Below, piece after piece: positions 52,383-60,960 of a stretch of DNA of 64,000 bases. Position numbers and translations under genes: made by a program. The notes beneath the pieces were generated by a model. The model was given only the letters and a program-made list of their open reading frames with translations, did no database searches and was not told the origin of the DNA. Source of the DNA: Bacillota bacterium (lineage in GTDB: Bacteria > Bacillota > Limnochordia > Limnochordales > ZCTH02-B6). The DNA is taken from assembly GCA_017577945.1 (NCBI GenBank), contig PKQS01000010.1:372001-436000 (forward strand), written 5' to 3'. Within the stretch, counting starts at the first letter, position 1, and each line of letters begins with the position of its first letter.

Positions 52383-53969
52383 TTACTGGTCGAGCCAGAC
52401 CTTCGTCATCTTGTTGGCGTTAAAGATCCGATACAGCTCGTAGCCCCGCACCTCGGGCCGGATCGCGACCCACGACTGCCCGTAGAACAAGAAGACGCGC
52501 GGCGCCTGCTCCAAGATCAGGTCTTCGATCTGGTGATACAGCTGGATGCGCCTGTCGCGGTCGGTCTCCGCCTGGGCCAGCTCAATCAGCCGGTCGACTT
52601 CAGGATGGCTGAAGCTGGTCCGGTTGCCGCCCGCGCCGAAGTTGTCGCTGTGGAACAGCGGATACAGGAAGTTCTCCGCGTCCGGATAGTCCGCCAGCCA
52701 CGAGGCGTAGAACGCGTCTAGGGCGTTGCGAGTCGTGTCCTGCAAAATGGAGGGGAGATCGCGCAGCACGATCTCCATGTGGATGCCCGCCTCGGCCATC
52801 ATCAGCTGAATGGGCTCGAACAGCTGCACGTTCACGTCGGCGTTGGCGATGTGCACCTCGAAGGTGAGCCCGTTCGGATACCCGGCTTCGGCCAGCAGCT
52901 GCCGCGCCTTGGCCGGATCGTACCCGTAGCCCACCAGATCAGGGCGGTAGCCGTCGAGGCCCGGCGGGATGGGGCCTTGCGCCGGAATGCGCGTGTACTG
53001 CACGACGGTTTCCGCGAGCAGCTCGCGGTCCACGGCCCAGCTGACGGCCTGGCGCACGCGGTAGTCGTCGAAGGGCGGCCGCGTCGCGTTGAGGCCGATG
53101 AAGTACAGGGTGAGGTCGTTGGTCGTCAGGATGTAGTCGCGATAGCGCGGGTCGCGCTGGAAACGGATCAGCGCGTCGGTGGTCAGCGCCGTCGCGTGCA
53201 GGTTGCCGGCTTCAAACTCCGCGATCCGCGTCGCCGCGTCGTTGATGATGCGGTACTGGATGCCGTCCAGGTACGGCCGGCCCTGGTGGTACCGCTCGTT
53301 GGCCGCGAAAATGATGCGGTCGCCGGGGTTGTAGCGAGCCAGCATGAACGGGCCCGTGCCGACCGGGTTGAACGCGTACTCGGTGCGCGGATCCGCGTAT
53401 GACTCGATGACGCGGCGGTTGACGATGTGGGCCGCCGGCATGCCCAGCATGGTCAGGAACGGCGCGAACGGCTGCTCGAGCGTAATTTCGATGGTGTAGT
53501 CGTCGATGATGCGGATGCCGGTTACCTCGTCCGCCTCGCCCGCCATGAACTCCTTGGCGCCGGCGATGCGGTCCAGCACCCACGTGCGCGGCGAAAGGGT
53601 CGCAGGGTGCAGCACTCGCTCGAACGAGTACTTTACGTCGGCCGCGGTGAAGTGGTCGCCGTTGTGGAAATAGGCGTTGTCGACGAGATAGAACGTGTAC
53701 GTCCGGCCGTCTTCGCTGATTTCCCAGCTCTTGGCCAAGTTGGGGATGACCCGTCCCTCGGTGTCGAACCCGACCAAGCCGTCATACAGCAGCGCCACCA
53801 GCGATCCGTCTACGCCCGTAACCGCGTAAGCAGGGTCGAGGGTCGGCGGATCATTGGCGATGGAGCCGTACCAAACGCCGCCGTACTTCGGCGTCTGCGC
53901 CAGCGCGGCCGGCGCCGCCGCCAGCACCAGCGCGGCCACCAACGACAACGCAAGGCCCAGCCGTCTCAC
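52383..53969 (-). CDS. Peptide-binding protein of ABC transporter, SBP_bac_5 family (DppA/OppA-like)
   Basis: The 528-residue protein has a signal peptide (LALSLVAALVLAAAPAALA, cut before QTPKYGG) and the SBP_bac_5 fold: GVWYGSIANDPPTLDPAY, AKSWEISEDGRTYTFYL, HFTAADVKYSFERVL. It would deliver peptides to the DppBC permeases. AAAGGAG lies ten bases before GTG 53969. The signal peptide lacks the lipobox cysteine normally needed to anchor such proteins in monoderm cells. An ARG-box-like site lies about 146 bases upstream. Confidence 0.88.
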   Translation of the reverse strand: MRRLGLALSLVAALVLAAAPAALAQTPKYGGVWYGSIANDPPTLDPAYAVTGVDGSLVALLYDGLVGFDTEGRVIPNLAKSWEISEDGRTYTFYLVDNAYFHNGDHFTAADVKYSFERVLHPATLSPRTWVLDRIAGAKEFMAGEADEVTGIRIIDDYTIEITLEQPFAPFLTMLGMPAAHIVNRRVIESYADPRTEYAFNPVGTGPFMLARYNPGDRIIFAANERYHQGRPYLDGIQYRIINDAATRIAEFEAGNLHATALTTDALIRFQRDPRYRDYILTTNDLTLYFIGLNATRPPFDDYRVRQAVSWAVDRELLAETVVQYTRIPAQGPIPPGLDGYRPDLVGYGYDPAKARQLLAEAGYPNGLTFEVHIANADVNVQLFEPIQLMMAEAGIHMEIVLRDLPSILQDTTRNALDAFYASWLADYPDAENFLYPLFHSDNFGAGGNRTSFSHPEVDRLIELAQAETDRDRRIQLYHQIEDLILEQAPRVFLFYGQSWVAIRPEVRGYELYRIFNANKMTKVWLDQ

Positions 53970-54114
53970 GCTTACCCGACTCCTTTCCGTAAGTCCCAAC
54001 ATGGCTTCTCCTGCCGCGGAACCCACGCGGCGTCCCCGCGGGCGCGTTAATTACAACATTTCTCAATTCACACTCGGTCTCCTTCCCAAGGAAACATTTT
54101 CCATGCATCCGGTG

Positions 54115-54128
54115 TGAATATTTATTCA
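54115..54128. promoter_or_regulatory. ARG-box-like operator upstream of the peptide transporter
   Basis: TGAATATTTATTCA is a perfect inverted repeat and fits the ArgR consensus TGAAT-WWWW-ATTCA. It lies in an AT-rich patch about 146 bases upstream of dppA. ArgR normally binds two such boxes; a second full copy is not seen, though a half-site TGAATT lies near 54065. Regulation by arginine is inferred. Confidence 0.5.
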
Positions 54129-54147
54129 AGACCGGCGCAACAAGAAA

Positions 54148-54167
54148 GGGCGGGACAGCGCCCGCCC
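54148..54167 (-). terminator. Rho-independent terminator after ctaA
   Basis: On the minus strand GGGCGGG and CCCGCCC form a stem with a six-base loop followed by TTTCTTGTT. Together with the hairpin at 54186-54211 it separates ctaA from the dpp genes. Confidence 0.75.
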
Positions 54168-54185
54168 CCGTCGCAGGGTCTCGCG

Positions 54186-54211
54186 TCGGGACCCGTCGCC
54201 TCGGGTCCCGA
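54186..54211 (-). terminator. Second hairpin downstream of ctaA
   Basis: TCGGGACCCG and CGGGTCCCGA form a perfect ten-base stem with a six-base loop, 25 bases after the ctaA stop. It has no U-run of its own and precedes the stronger terminator. Confidence 0.55.
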
Positions 54212-54235
54212 CTAGTGTCATGAGGTTCGCAGCCG

Positions 54236-55231
54236 TCAGGCTTGCGTCCGGGCACCCGCCGCGCCGGCGGGCTGCGCCGCCCGCCGGTCAGCCAGCGCCG
54301 GCTCCGGCATCACCTGCAAGCAGATGCACGCCAGCACGCCGAAAAGCAGCGTGATGATGGCGCTGTGCGCCATGACCGCCAGCCCGTTCAGGCGCGTCAG
54401 CACCGACAAGCCGCCGGCCAGCGCCTGGGCGATGATGAGCGCCAGCGACCACGCCGCCGCCCGGTAAATGTCGGGGCGGCGCTGCCGCTCCTTGGCGGCC
54501 AGGTAGAAGAGCCGTCCCACGACCAGCGCGCCGCCCAGCGCCGCCAGCCGGTGCAGGAACTGGATGCCTTCGGGGCCAAAAAGGTCGGCCGGGATTAGGC
54601 GGCCGTTGCACAGCGGCCAGTCGAGGCACGCCAGGTTGGAGTTGGTGTGCCGCACGTACGCACCGGTATATACGACCAGGTACACGACGAGAATGGTCAC
54701 CCAGGCCCAGCGGCGCAGCTGGGGCGACACCGGCACATCCCGGCCCGTGCCCTGGCCGTGCAGCTGGTACAGGAGGACGCCGCTCAGCACGACTCCGGCG
54801 AAAGCCGTCAGCGACACGCCGAAGTGAATGGCCAGCAGCCAGTCCGGCTGCGGCGCCAGCACGACCCAGGCGCCCAGCGCCGACTGCAGCACCAGGAAAA
54901 ACACGGACAAACCCGCAAACAGGCGCGCCTCGGGCCGCCAGCCGTAGTTCCGCCACATGACGATCGAAAGGGCCAGCACCAGAATGCCCGTAATGCCGGA
55001 GACGACCCGGTGGTTGTACTCGATGAGAGACGCCGTCGTGCCGTCGGGCAGCCACCGCCCGTGGCAAAGCGGCCACGACGCGCCGCATCCGTCGCCCGAG
55101 CCGGTCTGGCTAACCAGCGCGCCGGCGATCAACACGAGAAACATGCCGACGCCGGAAGCCCAGATCAGGGCCTTCAACCCCCGAGACAACGATGCAACAC
55201 CGTCCTTGCCTAGTGAAATCCGCGTCGACAC
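54236..55231 (-). CDS. ctaA: Heme A synthase (CtaA/COX15)
   Basis: The 331-residue membrane protein has about eight helices and converts heme O to heme A for cytochrome oxidase. Both cysteine pairs known from Bacillus-type CtaA are present (GCGASWPLCHG and CLDWPLCNG), as are the heme-ligand histidines in EYNHRVVS, AIHFGVSL, FLHRLAAL and MAHSAII. GGGAG precedes GTG 55231. No ctaB or oxidase genes are nearby. The GGGACATTTGTCCC palindrome lies upstream. It implies an aa3-type oxidase elsewhere. Confidence 0.93.
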   Translation of the reverse strand: MSTRISLGKDGVASLSRGLKALIWASGVGMFLVLIAGALVSQTGSGDGCGASWPLCHGRWLPDGTTASLIEYNHRVVSGITGILVLALSIVMWRNYGWRPEARLFAGLSVFFLVLQSALGAWVVLAPQPDWLLAIHFGVSLTAFAGVVLSGVLLYQLHGQGTGRDVPVSPQLRRWAWVTILVVYLVVYTGAYVRHTNSNLACLDWPLCNGRLIPADLFGPEGIQFLHRLAALGGALVVGRLFYLAAKERQRRPDIYRAAAWSLALIIAQALAGGLSVLTRLNGLAVMAHSAIITLLFGVLACICLQVMPEPALADRRAAQPAGAAGARTQA

Positions 55232-55295
55232 AGATTCTCCCTTTCCGGGGCCTTTCCTGCCCGCCGCGGCCCCGGCCGCCGGGTTCCCGGAAATT

Positions 55296-55309
55296 GGGAC
55301 ATTTGTCCC
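55296..55309. promoter_or_regulatory. Palindromic operator upstream of ctaA, identical to the hmuT site
   Basis: GGGACATTTGTCCC lies 65-78 bases before the ctaA start and is base-for-base the same as 11222-11235 upstream of hmuT. The chance of a 14-base exact match between two heme-gene leaders is low, so a shared regulator is inferred. Confidence 0.55.
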
Positions 55310-55360
55310 TCACGATGGTGACATCTTTCCCGCCGCAGCTGCCCGACGCCGTTCGCGGCG

Positions 55361-56335
55361 TTAGCCGGGAATGAGCAGCAGCTTGCCGGTCGTCGCGCGC
55401 CCTTCCAGCAGCCGGTGCGCTTCCGCGGCCTCCGCCAGCGGCAGCTCCCGGTCAGTGCGCACCTTGAGGGTTCCTTCCCGCACCCAGCGGAACAGGTCCC
55501 CCGCCCGCCACAAGAGCTCGTCGCGGCTCGCCGCGTAATGTCCAAGCGACGGGCGGGTCAGGAACAGCGAGCCGTGCTGGTTGAGCAGCTGGATATTGAG
55601 CGGTTCCACGGGCCCGCTGGACTGGCCGTATGACACCAGCATGCCCCGCGGCTTGAGCGAGCGCAGGCTGCCGGCGAACGTGGCGCGACCGACCGAGTCG
55701 TAGACCACGTCCACCCCTTGGCCGCCCGTCAGGCGCCGGATCTCCTCCGCAAAGTCCACTTGCGTGTACAAGATGACCTCGTCGGCGCCCGCTTCCTTGG
55801 CCAGCCGGGCCTTCTCCTCCGTTGACACGGTGCCGTACACCGTCGCGCCCCGCATCTTGGCGATCTGCACCAGCAGCAGCCCCACGCCGCCCGCCGCCGC
55901 GTGCACCAAAGCCCGCTGCCCAGGTTGCAGCGGGAACGTGCTGCAGGCCAAGTAATGGGCCGTCATGCCTTGCAGCATCAGCGCCGCGGCCTGCTTCGCC
56001 GACACGCCTTCGGGAACCGGTACGACCCGGTCCGCCGGCACGACGTGGTACTCCGCGTAACTGCCCCGCTGCATCGCGTAGGCGACCCGCGTGCCGACCT
56101 TCGGCTCCGTGACGCCCTCCCCCAGGGCGTCCACGATGCCGGCACCCTCCATGCCCGGCGTAAAGGGCAGCGGCAACGGGTAAAGCCCGGTCCGGTGGTA
56201 CACGTCGATGTAGTTGACGCCGATGGCTTCCAGCTTCACCCGGACTTCGCCCGGCCCGGGCTCCGGCACGGGCAGCCGGCGCAGCTGCAGCACCTCCGGC
56301 CCGCCGTGCCGCTCCACCACCACGGCCTGCATCAT
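55361..56335 (-). CDS. NADPH:quinone oxidoreductase, zinc-free MDR family (QOR)
   Basis: The 324-residue medium-chain reductase has [31 protein letters not shown], the nucleotide motif [25 protein letters not shown], and [23 protein letters not shown], all typical of the quinone oxidoreductase (QorA) branch. Zinc-ligand cysteines are absent. It probably reduces quinones or other electrophiles with NADPH. ATG 56335 and ATG 56332 are adjacent; a GAGG stretch precedes. The gene has an unusual purine-rich leader. Confidence 0.9.
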   Translation of the reverse strand: MMQAVVVERHGGPEVLQLRRLPVPEPGPGEVRVKLEAIGVNYIDVYHRTGLYPLPLPFTPGMEGAGIVDALGEGVTEPKVGTRVAYAMQRGSYAEYHVVPADRVVPVPEGVSAKQAAALMLQGMTAHYLACSTFPLQPGQRALVHAAAGGVGLLLVQIAKMRGATVYGTVSTEEKARLAKEAGADEVILYTQVDFAEEIRRLTGGQGVDVVYDSVGRATFAGSLRSLKPRGMLVSYGQSSGPVEPLNIQLLNQHGSLFLTRPSLGHYAASRDELLWRAGDLFRWVREGTLKVRTDRELPLAEAAEAHRLLEGRATTGKLLLIPG

Positions 56336-56369
56336 CGCCTCGTCGCCTCCCTGCAAGCTGTTCGCGTTT

Positions 56370-56510
56370 TCGCCGTCCTCGGCGCCCCCAGGCGCCCCTT
56401 TCCCCGTCTCTATGCCGTCTTCCTCGTTTCCTTGCCGCTTTCTCCGTCTCCTTGTCACTTTCCCCGTCTTTTTGGCGCCTTTCCCGTCTCTTTGATGATA
56501 ACGCCGGCCG
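56370..56510. repeat. Degenerate polypurine repeat in the leader of the quinone oxidoreductase gene
   Basis: On the minus strand about 140 bases upstream of the gene consist almost only of A and G with short C breaks. A loose unit such as GAGACGGGGAAAG is repeated about ten times at roughly 12-base spacing. The wider gap 56336-56641 also contains an inverted repeat (CCGGCCGG arms near 56558-56592) before the pfpI promoter zone. No gene is supported here; the frame through it codes a basic low-complexity peptide. Confidence 0.5.
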
Positions 56511-56641
56511 GCTAGTCGCCACAAAAGGGCGGCATCGGCTCGCGGGGGAGGCGAGACCCGGCCGGTCCTCCGCGAGGACTCCCCGGCCGGCCGTCGAATG
56601 TAACAGTTAAGCCGGCAAACCACCGAACGGGAGGAGATGCC

Positions 56642-57163
56642 ATGGAGCTCCAAGGCAAGCGCATCGCCATCCTGGCCGAGGACCAATACCAGGTGCTGGA
56701 GCTGTGGTATCCGCTATTGCGTTTCAAGGAGGCCGGGGCGGAAGTAACCGTCGTCGGCTCCGGGCGCTCCGACGTGCACCAGAGCAGCAACGGGTACCCG
56801 GTCAAGGTCGACGCCAAAGCTGCGGACGTGAAGGCCGCGGACTTCGACGCCGTCGTCATCCCGGGCGGCTATGCGCCGGATCGGATGCGGGTCAACGAAG
56901 ACATGGTGCGGCTCGTCCGGGAGGCGTACGAGCAGGGCAAGGTGGTTGCGGCCATCTGCCACGCGGGCTGGGTGCTGGTCTCCGCGGGCATTCTCAAAGG
57001 CAAGCGGGCGACGTGCGTGTCCAACATCAAGGACGACATCATCAACGCCGGCGCCACGTACGTCGACGAAGAAGTGGTGGTCGACGGCAACATCATCACG
57101 TCCCGCACGCCGCCGGACCTGCCCGCGTTCTGCCGCGAAATCATCAAGGCGCTGGCCAAGTGA
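56642..57163 (+). CDS. DJ-1/PfpI-family protein (intracellular protease/glyoxalase type)
   Basis: The 173-residue protein has the PfpI/YhbO layout: [42 protein letters not shown], and the nucleophile elbow [14 protein letters not shown] with cysteine followed by histidine. Members act as stress proteins, peptidases or glyoxalases; which applies here is open. GGGAGGAG lies just before ATG 56642. It is monocistronic, with a strong hairpin after it. Confidence 0.9.
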   Translation: MELQGKRIAILAEDQYQVLELWYPLLRFKEAGAEVTVVGSGRSDVHQSSNGYPVKVDAKAADVKAADFDAVVIPGGYAPDRMRVNEDMVRLVREAYEQGKVVAAICHAGWVLVSAGILKGKRATCVSNIKDDIINAGATYVDEEVVVDGNIITSRTPPDLPAFCREIIKALAK

Positions 57164-57188
57164 CCCGCCCGCGCCGCAGGGGCGACGA

Positions 57189-57224
57189 CCGCACGCGGCG
57201 CGGCGTGGGCCGCGCCGCGTGCGG
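57189..57224. terminator. Large hairpin between convergent pfpI-like and natB-like genes
   Basis: CCGCACGCGGCGCGGC and GCCGCGCCGCGTGCGG form a perfect 16-base stem with a four-base loop. It has no U-run, but the position between convergent genes and the stem strength suggest a bidirectional terminator. Confidence 0.65.
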
Positions 57225-57229
57225 AAGGG

Positions 57230-58447
57230 CTACGCCCGGAAAATGACCCGCTCGTCGCGAAACGCCCGCTGCGCCCACCACAGCGCCACGCCCGCCGCGA
57301 TGAACAAAGAGACGAACGCAATCGCCATGGGCGCCGCGTCGGGAAGGCTTCCCGCCAGCATGTGCCGCACGACAAACAGCACGTTCAGCACCGGCACGGC
57401 GTACGTCCACAGCGCCGGGTCTTCAATTTCCGCAAAGCCCAGATACATGCTGGGCAGCATGATGATGAACACCAGCGCCGAGATGTAGGCCTGCGCTTCC
57501 CGGTAGCTCTTGCTGTAGACGCTCAAGCCCAGCTCCACCGCAGACGTCAGCGCCACCAGCAGCGCGACGAAAGCGAGCAAGTACAGCAAATAGCCTGGCT
57601 TGAGGCTGACCGTCAGCACCTCGTCGCCCAGCAGCTGGGGCAAGACGTACAGGAACGACACGACCGAGCTGGTCACGAGCAGCATGACGGCGACGAACGT
57701 GACCGTCGCCACCGCGAGGAACTTGCCCAGGACGATGGCTGACGTGGGCGCCGGGACCATGACCAACGGCTCCAGCGAATTGCGCTCCTTCTCGCCCGCC
57801 GCGGCGTCGATGGCCGTGTACATGCCGCCCATCACGGCCCAGACCACGATGAAGAACGGAACGAACATGCCGAGCAGCCGGCCCGTGAACTGCTCCTCCG
57901 GCGTGATGTCGCGCGTCCCCGTGACCGTGAACGGCTGCACCAAGTTCGGCGACAAGCCCCGCTCCATCAGGCGCGCCGCGCCTACCTGGGCGCCGAACGC
58001 TTGCAGCAGCGCTTGGAAGCGCTGCAGCGCCGCGGAGGAACGGCTGCTGTTCGCATAGTAGATGAGCTCGACCGGCACCGGCTCCTCGGCCGCCCAGAGG
58101 GCCGCGGCGTAGCCCGCCACCGAAACGATGAGCTGAATCTCGCCCGCCTCGAGCCGCTCCTGCAACCGGGCCAGCGCATCCTCGCCCGTCGTTCCCGTCT
58201 CCACGGCGAAGCCCTCCTGTGCCTCGAGCCACGCCGTCAGCTCACCCGGCACGGGCCCGCCGTGAAACGCGACGACCGCCGTCTCCTGCTGCAACGCCTC
58301 CTGCTGGCGGACCATGACTACCGGCCCGACCAGCATGACGACCGGCATGATGAAGATCGGCAAGAGCACCATCATGTACAGCGTGCGCTTGTCCCGCACC
58401 GTGTCGAGAAGCTCGCGCGCCCATACGGCCCGCACTTTAGCCCACAC
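57230..58447 (-). CDS. ABC-2 type exporter permease, NatB-like
   Basis: The 405-residue permease starts near [35 protein letters not shown], has a large extracytoplasmic domain after the first helix, and five further helices; AAAGEKERNSLEPLVMVPAP is the typical cytoplasmic loop of NatB. This family exports sodium or other small solutes with NatA. GGAGG lies nine bases before GTG 58447, which overlaps the ATPase stop by 11 bases. The frame stays open to 58831 inside the ATPase gene without family similarity. Confidence 0.88.
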   Translation of the reverse strand: MWAKVRAVWARELLDTVRDKRTLYMMVLLPIFIMPVVMLVGPVVMVRQQEALQQETAVVAFHGGPVPGELTAWLEAQEGFAVETGTTGEDALARLQERLEAGEIQLIVSVAGYAAALWAAEEPVPVELIYYANSSRSSAALQRFQALLQAFGAQVGAARLMERGLSPNLVQPFTVTGTRDITPEEQFTGRLLGMFVPFFIVVWAVMGGMYTAIDAAAGEKERNSLEPLVMVPAPTSAIVLGKFLAVATVTFVAVMLLVTSSVVSFLYVLPQLLGDEVLTVSLKPGYLLYLLAFVALLVALTSAVELGLSVYSKSYREAQAYISALVFIIMLPSMYLGFAEIEDPALWTYAVPVLNVLFVVRHMLAGSLPDAAPMAIAFVSLFIAAGVALWWAQRAFRDERVIFRA

Positions 58448-59210
58448 GGTAACCCGCCTCCTTCGCGCCGGTCCTGCCGCTTTCCGACGCGCCCAGCTTT
58501 TCCACCCAATAGGCGAAGGCGTCTTCCAAATTGTCGACGCCGACTTGCCGGCACACCTCCGCCGGCGTGCCCATCGCACAAATGGCGCCGTTGACGAGGA
58601 TGGCCACCCGGTCGCATACCCGGTCGGCCTCGAGTAAATAATGGCTGGAAAAGAGGACGCTGCGGCCGGCGGCTTTGCTGCGGCGGATGAAGTCGATGAT
58701 GGACCGCGCCGCCAACACGTCCAGACCCGCCGTGGGCTCGTCCAGAATGAGCACCCGCGGCTCGTGCAGCACCGCACGCGCCAGCGCCACTTTTTGCCGC
58801 ATGCCTTTGGAGAAGCGCTCGGTGCGCTCATTCTTGAACTCCGACAGCCCCAGCCACTCCAACAGCTCGTCGATGCGCCGCTCGAGCGCCGCGCCGTCCA
58901 GGCCGCACAGCCGCCCGTAAAAGCGCAAGTTTTCCGCGGCCGTCAGCCGCCCGTACAACCCCGGGTCCGTCGGCAACACGCCCAGGTGCGCCCGCACCCG
59001 CTCCGGCTCCCGCACCACGTCGTACCCCGCCACCCGGGCGGTTCCTCGCGTCGGCCGCATGGTCGTCGACAGCATGCGCAGCGTCGTCGTCTTGCCCGCC
59101 CCGTTGGGGCCCAGCAAGCCGAACACCTCGCCGGGCTCCACGCGGAAGGTGACGCCGCGCACGACCGTCCGGCGGCCGAACGACTTTTCCAGTCCTTCGA
59201 CTTCAATCAC
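58437..59210 (-). CDS. ABC exporter ATPase, NatA-like
   Basis: The 257-residue ATPase has Walker [15 protein letters not shown], signature [14 protein letters not shown], and Walker [13 protein letters not shown]. The [19 protein letters not shown] region and C-terminal extension are typical of NatA and related drug/sodium exporters. It drives the adjacent NatB-like permease. The frame opens with ATG 59210. Substrate unknown. Confidence 0.9.
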   Translation of the reverse strand: MIEVEGLEKSFGRRTVVRGVTFRVEPGEVFGLLGPNGAGKTTTLRMLSTTMRPTRGTARVAGYDVVREPERVRAHLGVLPTDPGLYGRLTAAENLRFYGRLCGLDGAALERRIDELLEWLGLSEFKNERTERFSKGMRQKVALARAVLHEPRVLILDEPTAGLDVLAARSIIDFIRRSKAAGRSVLFSSHYLLEADRVCDRVAILVNGAICAMGTPAEVCRQVGVDNLEDAFAYWVEKLGASESGRTGAKEAGYRVG

Positions 59211-59372
59211 CCGTTCTCGCTTCCCCTATACCGGGCATCTTGCCCGGGCTTCGCTTAGCCCGACCGATGAATTTCTCGTGCAGACAATGTTTTTCTTGTT
59301 TCGCCGAGGCCCCGCGTCGCCCTTCCTGCACTGGTGGTTTTTCCCTGGTGTTTGGGTCTTGACGAGGCTCCC

Positions 59373-59386
59373 CGAACATATGTTAG
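59373..59386. promoter_or_regulatory. LexA (SOS) box 1
   Basis: CGAACATATGTTAG matches the Gram-positive LexA site CGAAC-N4-GTTCG at 12 of 14 ways of pairing allowing N4 (last two bases differ). It lies between a TTGACG -35-like element at 59359-59364 and a TAGGAT -10-like element at 59384-59389, so bound LexA would block the promoter. Confidence 0.75.
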
Positions 59387-59398
59387 GATCTAAACCAC

Positions 59399-59412
59399 CG
59401 AACATATGATCG
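59399..59412. promoter_or_regulatory. LexA (SOS) box 2
   Basis: CGAACATATGATCG repeats the first ten bases of box 1 exactly, with a weaker right half, 26 bases further on. Two boxes on nearly the same DNA face (about 2.5 turns) suggest tight repression of the downstream mutagenesis cassette. Confidence 0.65.
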
Positions 59413-59434
59413 ATGCAGGTGGGGGCCGAACGCC

Positions 59435-60649
59435 GTGGCTGTCATCGCTTGTCTGCGCTGGCCGCCGGCGCTGATCCGTTCCGCCGACGGTACCGGCAAG
59501 TCTTTTCCCGATAGCGCCCGCGAGGCGATTTTGGACGTTTGCGCGCAGCTGACGCCCGTCGTCGAGCCGGGCGACGACTGCGTCTGGATGGACTGGACGG
59601 GATGCGGCGAGGCGGAGCGGCTGGCGGAAAAGCTTTCGGCAGCCTTGGCGCGCCTTAGCGGAGCGCCGGCCGCCGCGGAGCGGGCGGCGGCGCGTTCGCC
59701 TGCTTCTCCCGGCGGCTGGCACTGCCGCCTGGGCGTTGCGCCGCTTCGTTTCGTGGCCGGCGCTCTTGCTGTGGGCGACCTGGCACCGGTCGTGGCGGAC
59801 TTGGCGGCAGTGCAAAGCGCCGTTCAGCCGATAGAGCTTCCGTTTGTCCGCGGCTTTCGCGTGACAGAAGAAGGCCTGCCCCGTCTGCTGCCGGCGCTGC
59901 GCCTGCGGGCTTTGCGGGAGCTGGACGCGGAGGCGCGCGCGACGCTGGCGGCGCTGGATGTGCACACGCTGGGCGACCTGGCTGGTTTTCCGCCGGAGCT
60001 GCTGTACGGCCACGTAGGCCGCGCCGCCGATGCGCTGCTGGAGTGGGCCGCGGGGCGGGATGCGCGGCGCGTGCGGGCGCTGTATCCGCCGGCGCGGCTG
60101 GAGCAGCGCATTTCCGCCGAGGAGCTGGGCTTGAGTTGCGGCGGGAGCGCCGGCGCGCCGGCCGACGCCTCCCGCGTCCAACAAGCGGTTTTCCGGGCGG
60201 CGGAGCAGTTGGGCGCGGAGCTGGAGCGTTCCCGCCGCGCTTGCTCGGCCGCGGTCGTGGCCATTGGAGCCCGCCGCGTGGCGCGCTCGTTCACCCCGCC
60301 CGTCGCGGCGGCCGATCAGCTGGGCCGGGTGCTTTGGCACATGGTGCAGCGGCTGCTGGCCGAAGCGGCGCAGCCGGACGCCGGCGCCGCGTCAAAAGAT
60401 CTCCGCGACGACTGCGTCATCGCCGTTACGCCGGCGCCTTACACAGGCAGGCAGACGACGCTTTTCTCGGCAGGCCGCCTTGACGTTCCGCAAAAAGAGC
60501 GCAAGCCGCACCCGCTGGAGTGCCCGGCGCTGGCCGCGATTCGTGCCCGCTTCGGCCCCTGGCTGCGCCTCTGCGCGGCCGAAGCCGGCCCCGGCGTTTG
60601 CCGGGAAGCGGTGGCCCGCTACGAAGCCATGCGGCAGTTTTACTCCTGA
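59435..60649 (+). CDS. imuB: ImuB-like Y-family polymerase homologue (non-catalytic adaptor)
   Basis: The 404-residue protein aligns by motif with the middle and C-terminal part of ImuB/Y-family polymerases: VVEPGDDCVWMDWTGCGEAERLAEKL, WHCRLGVAPLRFVAGA, and the thumb region LRELDAEARATLAALDVHTLGDLAGFPPELLYGHVG. The N-terminal palm segment with the first catalytic aspartate is missing, so it should not polymerise DNA. A clamp-binding pentapeptide QTTLF lies at residues 340-344. In known systems ImuB bridges the sliding clamp and DnaE2. GTG 59435 is preceded by GTGGGGG. The gene lies behind two LexA boxes and ahead of a DUF6504-like gene and dnaE2. ImuA is not present. Confidence 0.8.
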   Translation: MAVIACLRWPPALIRSADGTGKSFPDSAREAILDVCAQLTPVVEPGDDCVWMDWTGCGEAERLAEKLSAALARLSGAPAAAERAAARSPASPGGWHCRLGVAPLRFVAGALAVGDLAPVVADLAAVQSAVQPIELPFVRGFRVTEEGLPRLLPALRLRALRELDAEARATLAALDVHTLGDLAGFPPELLYGHVGRAADALLEWAAGRDARRVRALYPPARLEQRISAEELGLSCGGSAGAPADASRVQQAVFRAAEQLGAELERSRRACSAAVVAIGARRVARSFTPPVAAADQLGRVLWHMVQRLLAEAAQPDAGAASKDLRDDCVIAVTPAPYTGRQTTLFSAGRLDVPQKERKPHPLECPALAAIRARFGPWLRLCAAEAGPGVCREAVARYEAMRQFYS

Positions 60650-60705
60650 AGCCCAGACGCTTGCCGTGCGGCGCTCCTGCTTGCGCGGCGGCCAGCGAGG
60701 TGTTG

Positions 60706-60960
60706 GTGGTGCGCCTCGTTGACGTGCCGGTGCGGGTCACGCTGAACGGAAGCAACGAGCCGCAGCCGACGGCCTTTCAATGGCGCGGGCGCACGCACCG
60801 CATCGCCCGCATCGTGGACCACTGGCGCTACGTCGGCCGCTGGTGGCTCGGCGAAGGCGAGTGGCGCTTCGTCAAGGTCGAGACGACCGACGGCGGCGTG
60901 TTCGAGCTGTATTTCGACGCCAAAGCCGCCGAGTGGAGGCTCTACCGCGTCTATGACTGA
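60706..60960 (+). CDS. DUF6504-like small protein between imuB and dnaE2
   Basis: The roughly 84-residue protein reads VPVRVTLNGSNEPQPTAFQWRGRTHRIARIVDHWRYVG in its first half and ends ELYFDAKAAEWRLYRVYD. Rich in Trp, Arg and Tyr and all beta-like, it resembles DUF6504 proteins that are found beside imuB/dnaE2 in actinobacteria. Start is uncertain among GTG 60700, 60706 and 60709; GAGG precedes. Its stop overlaps the dnaE2 start, so it is translated with the polymerase. Role unknown, probably in translesion synthesis. Confidence 0.75.
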   Translation: MVRLVDVPVRVTLNGSNEPQPTAFQWRGRTHRIARIVDHWRYVGRWWLGEGEWRFVKVETTDGGVFELYFDAKAAEWRLYRVYD

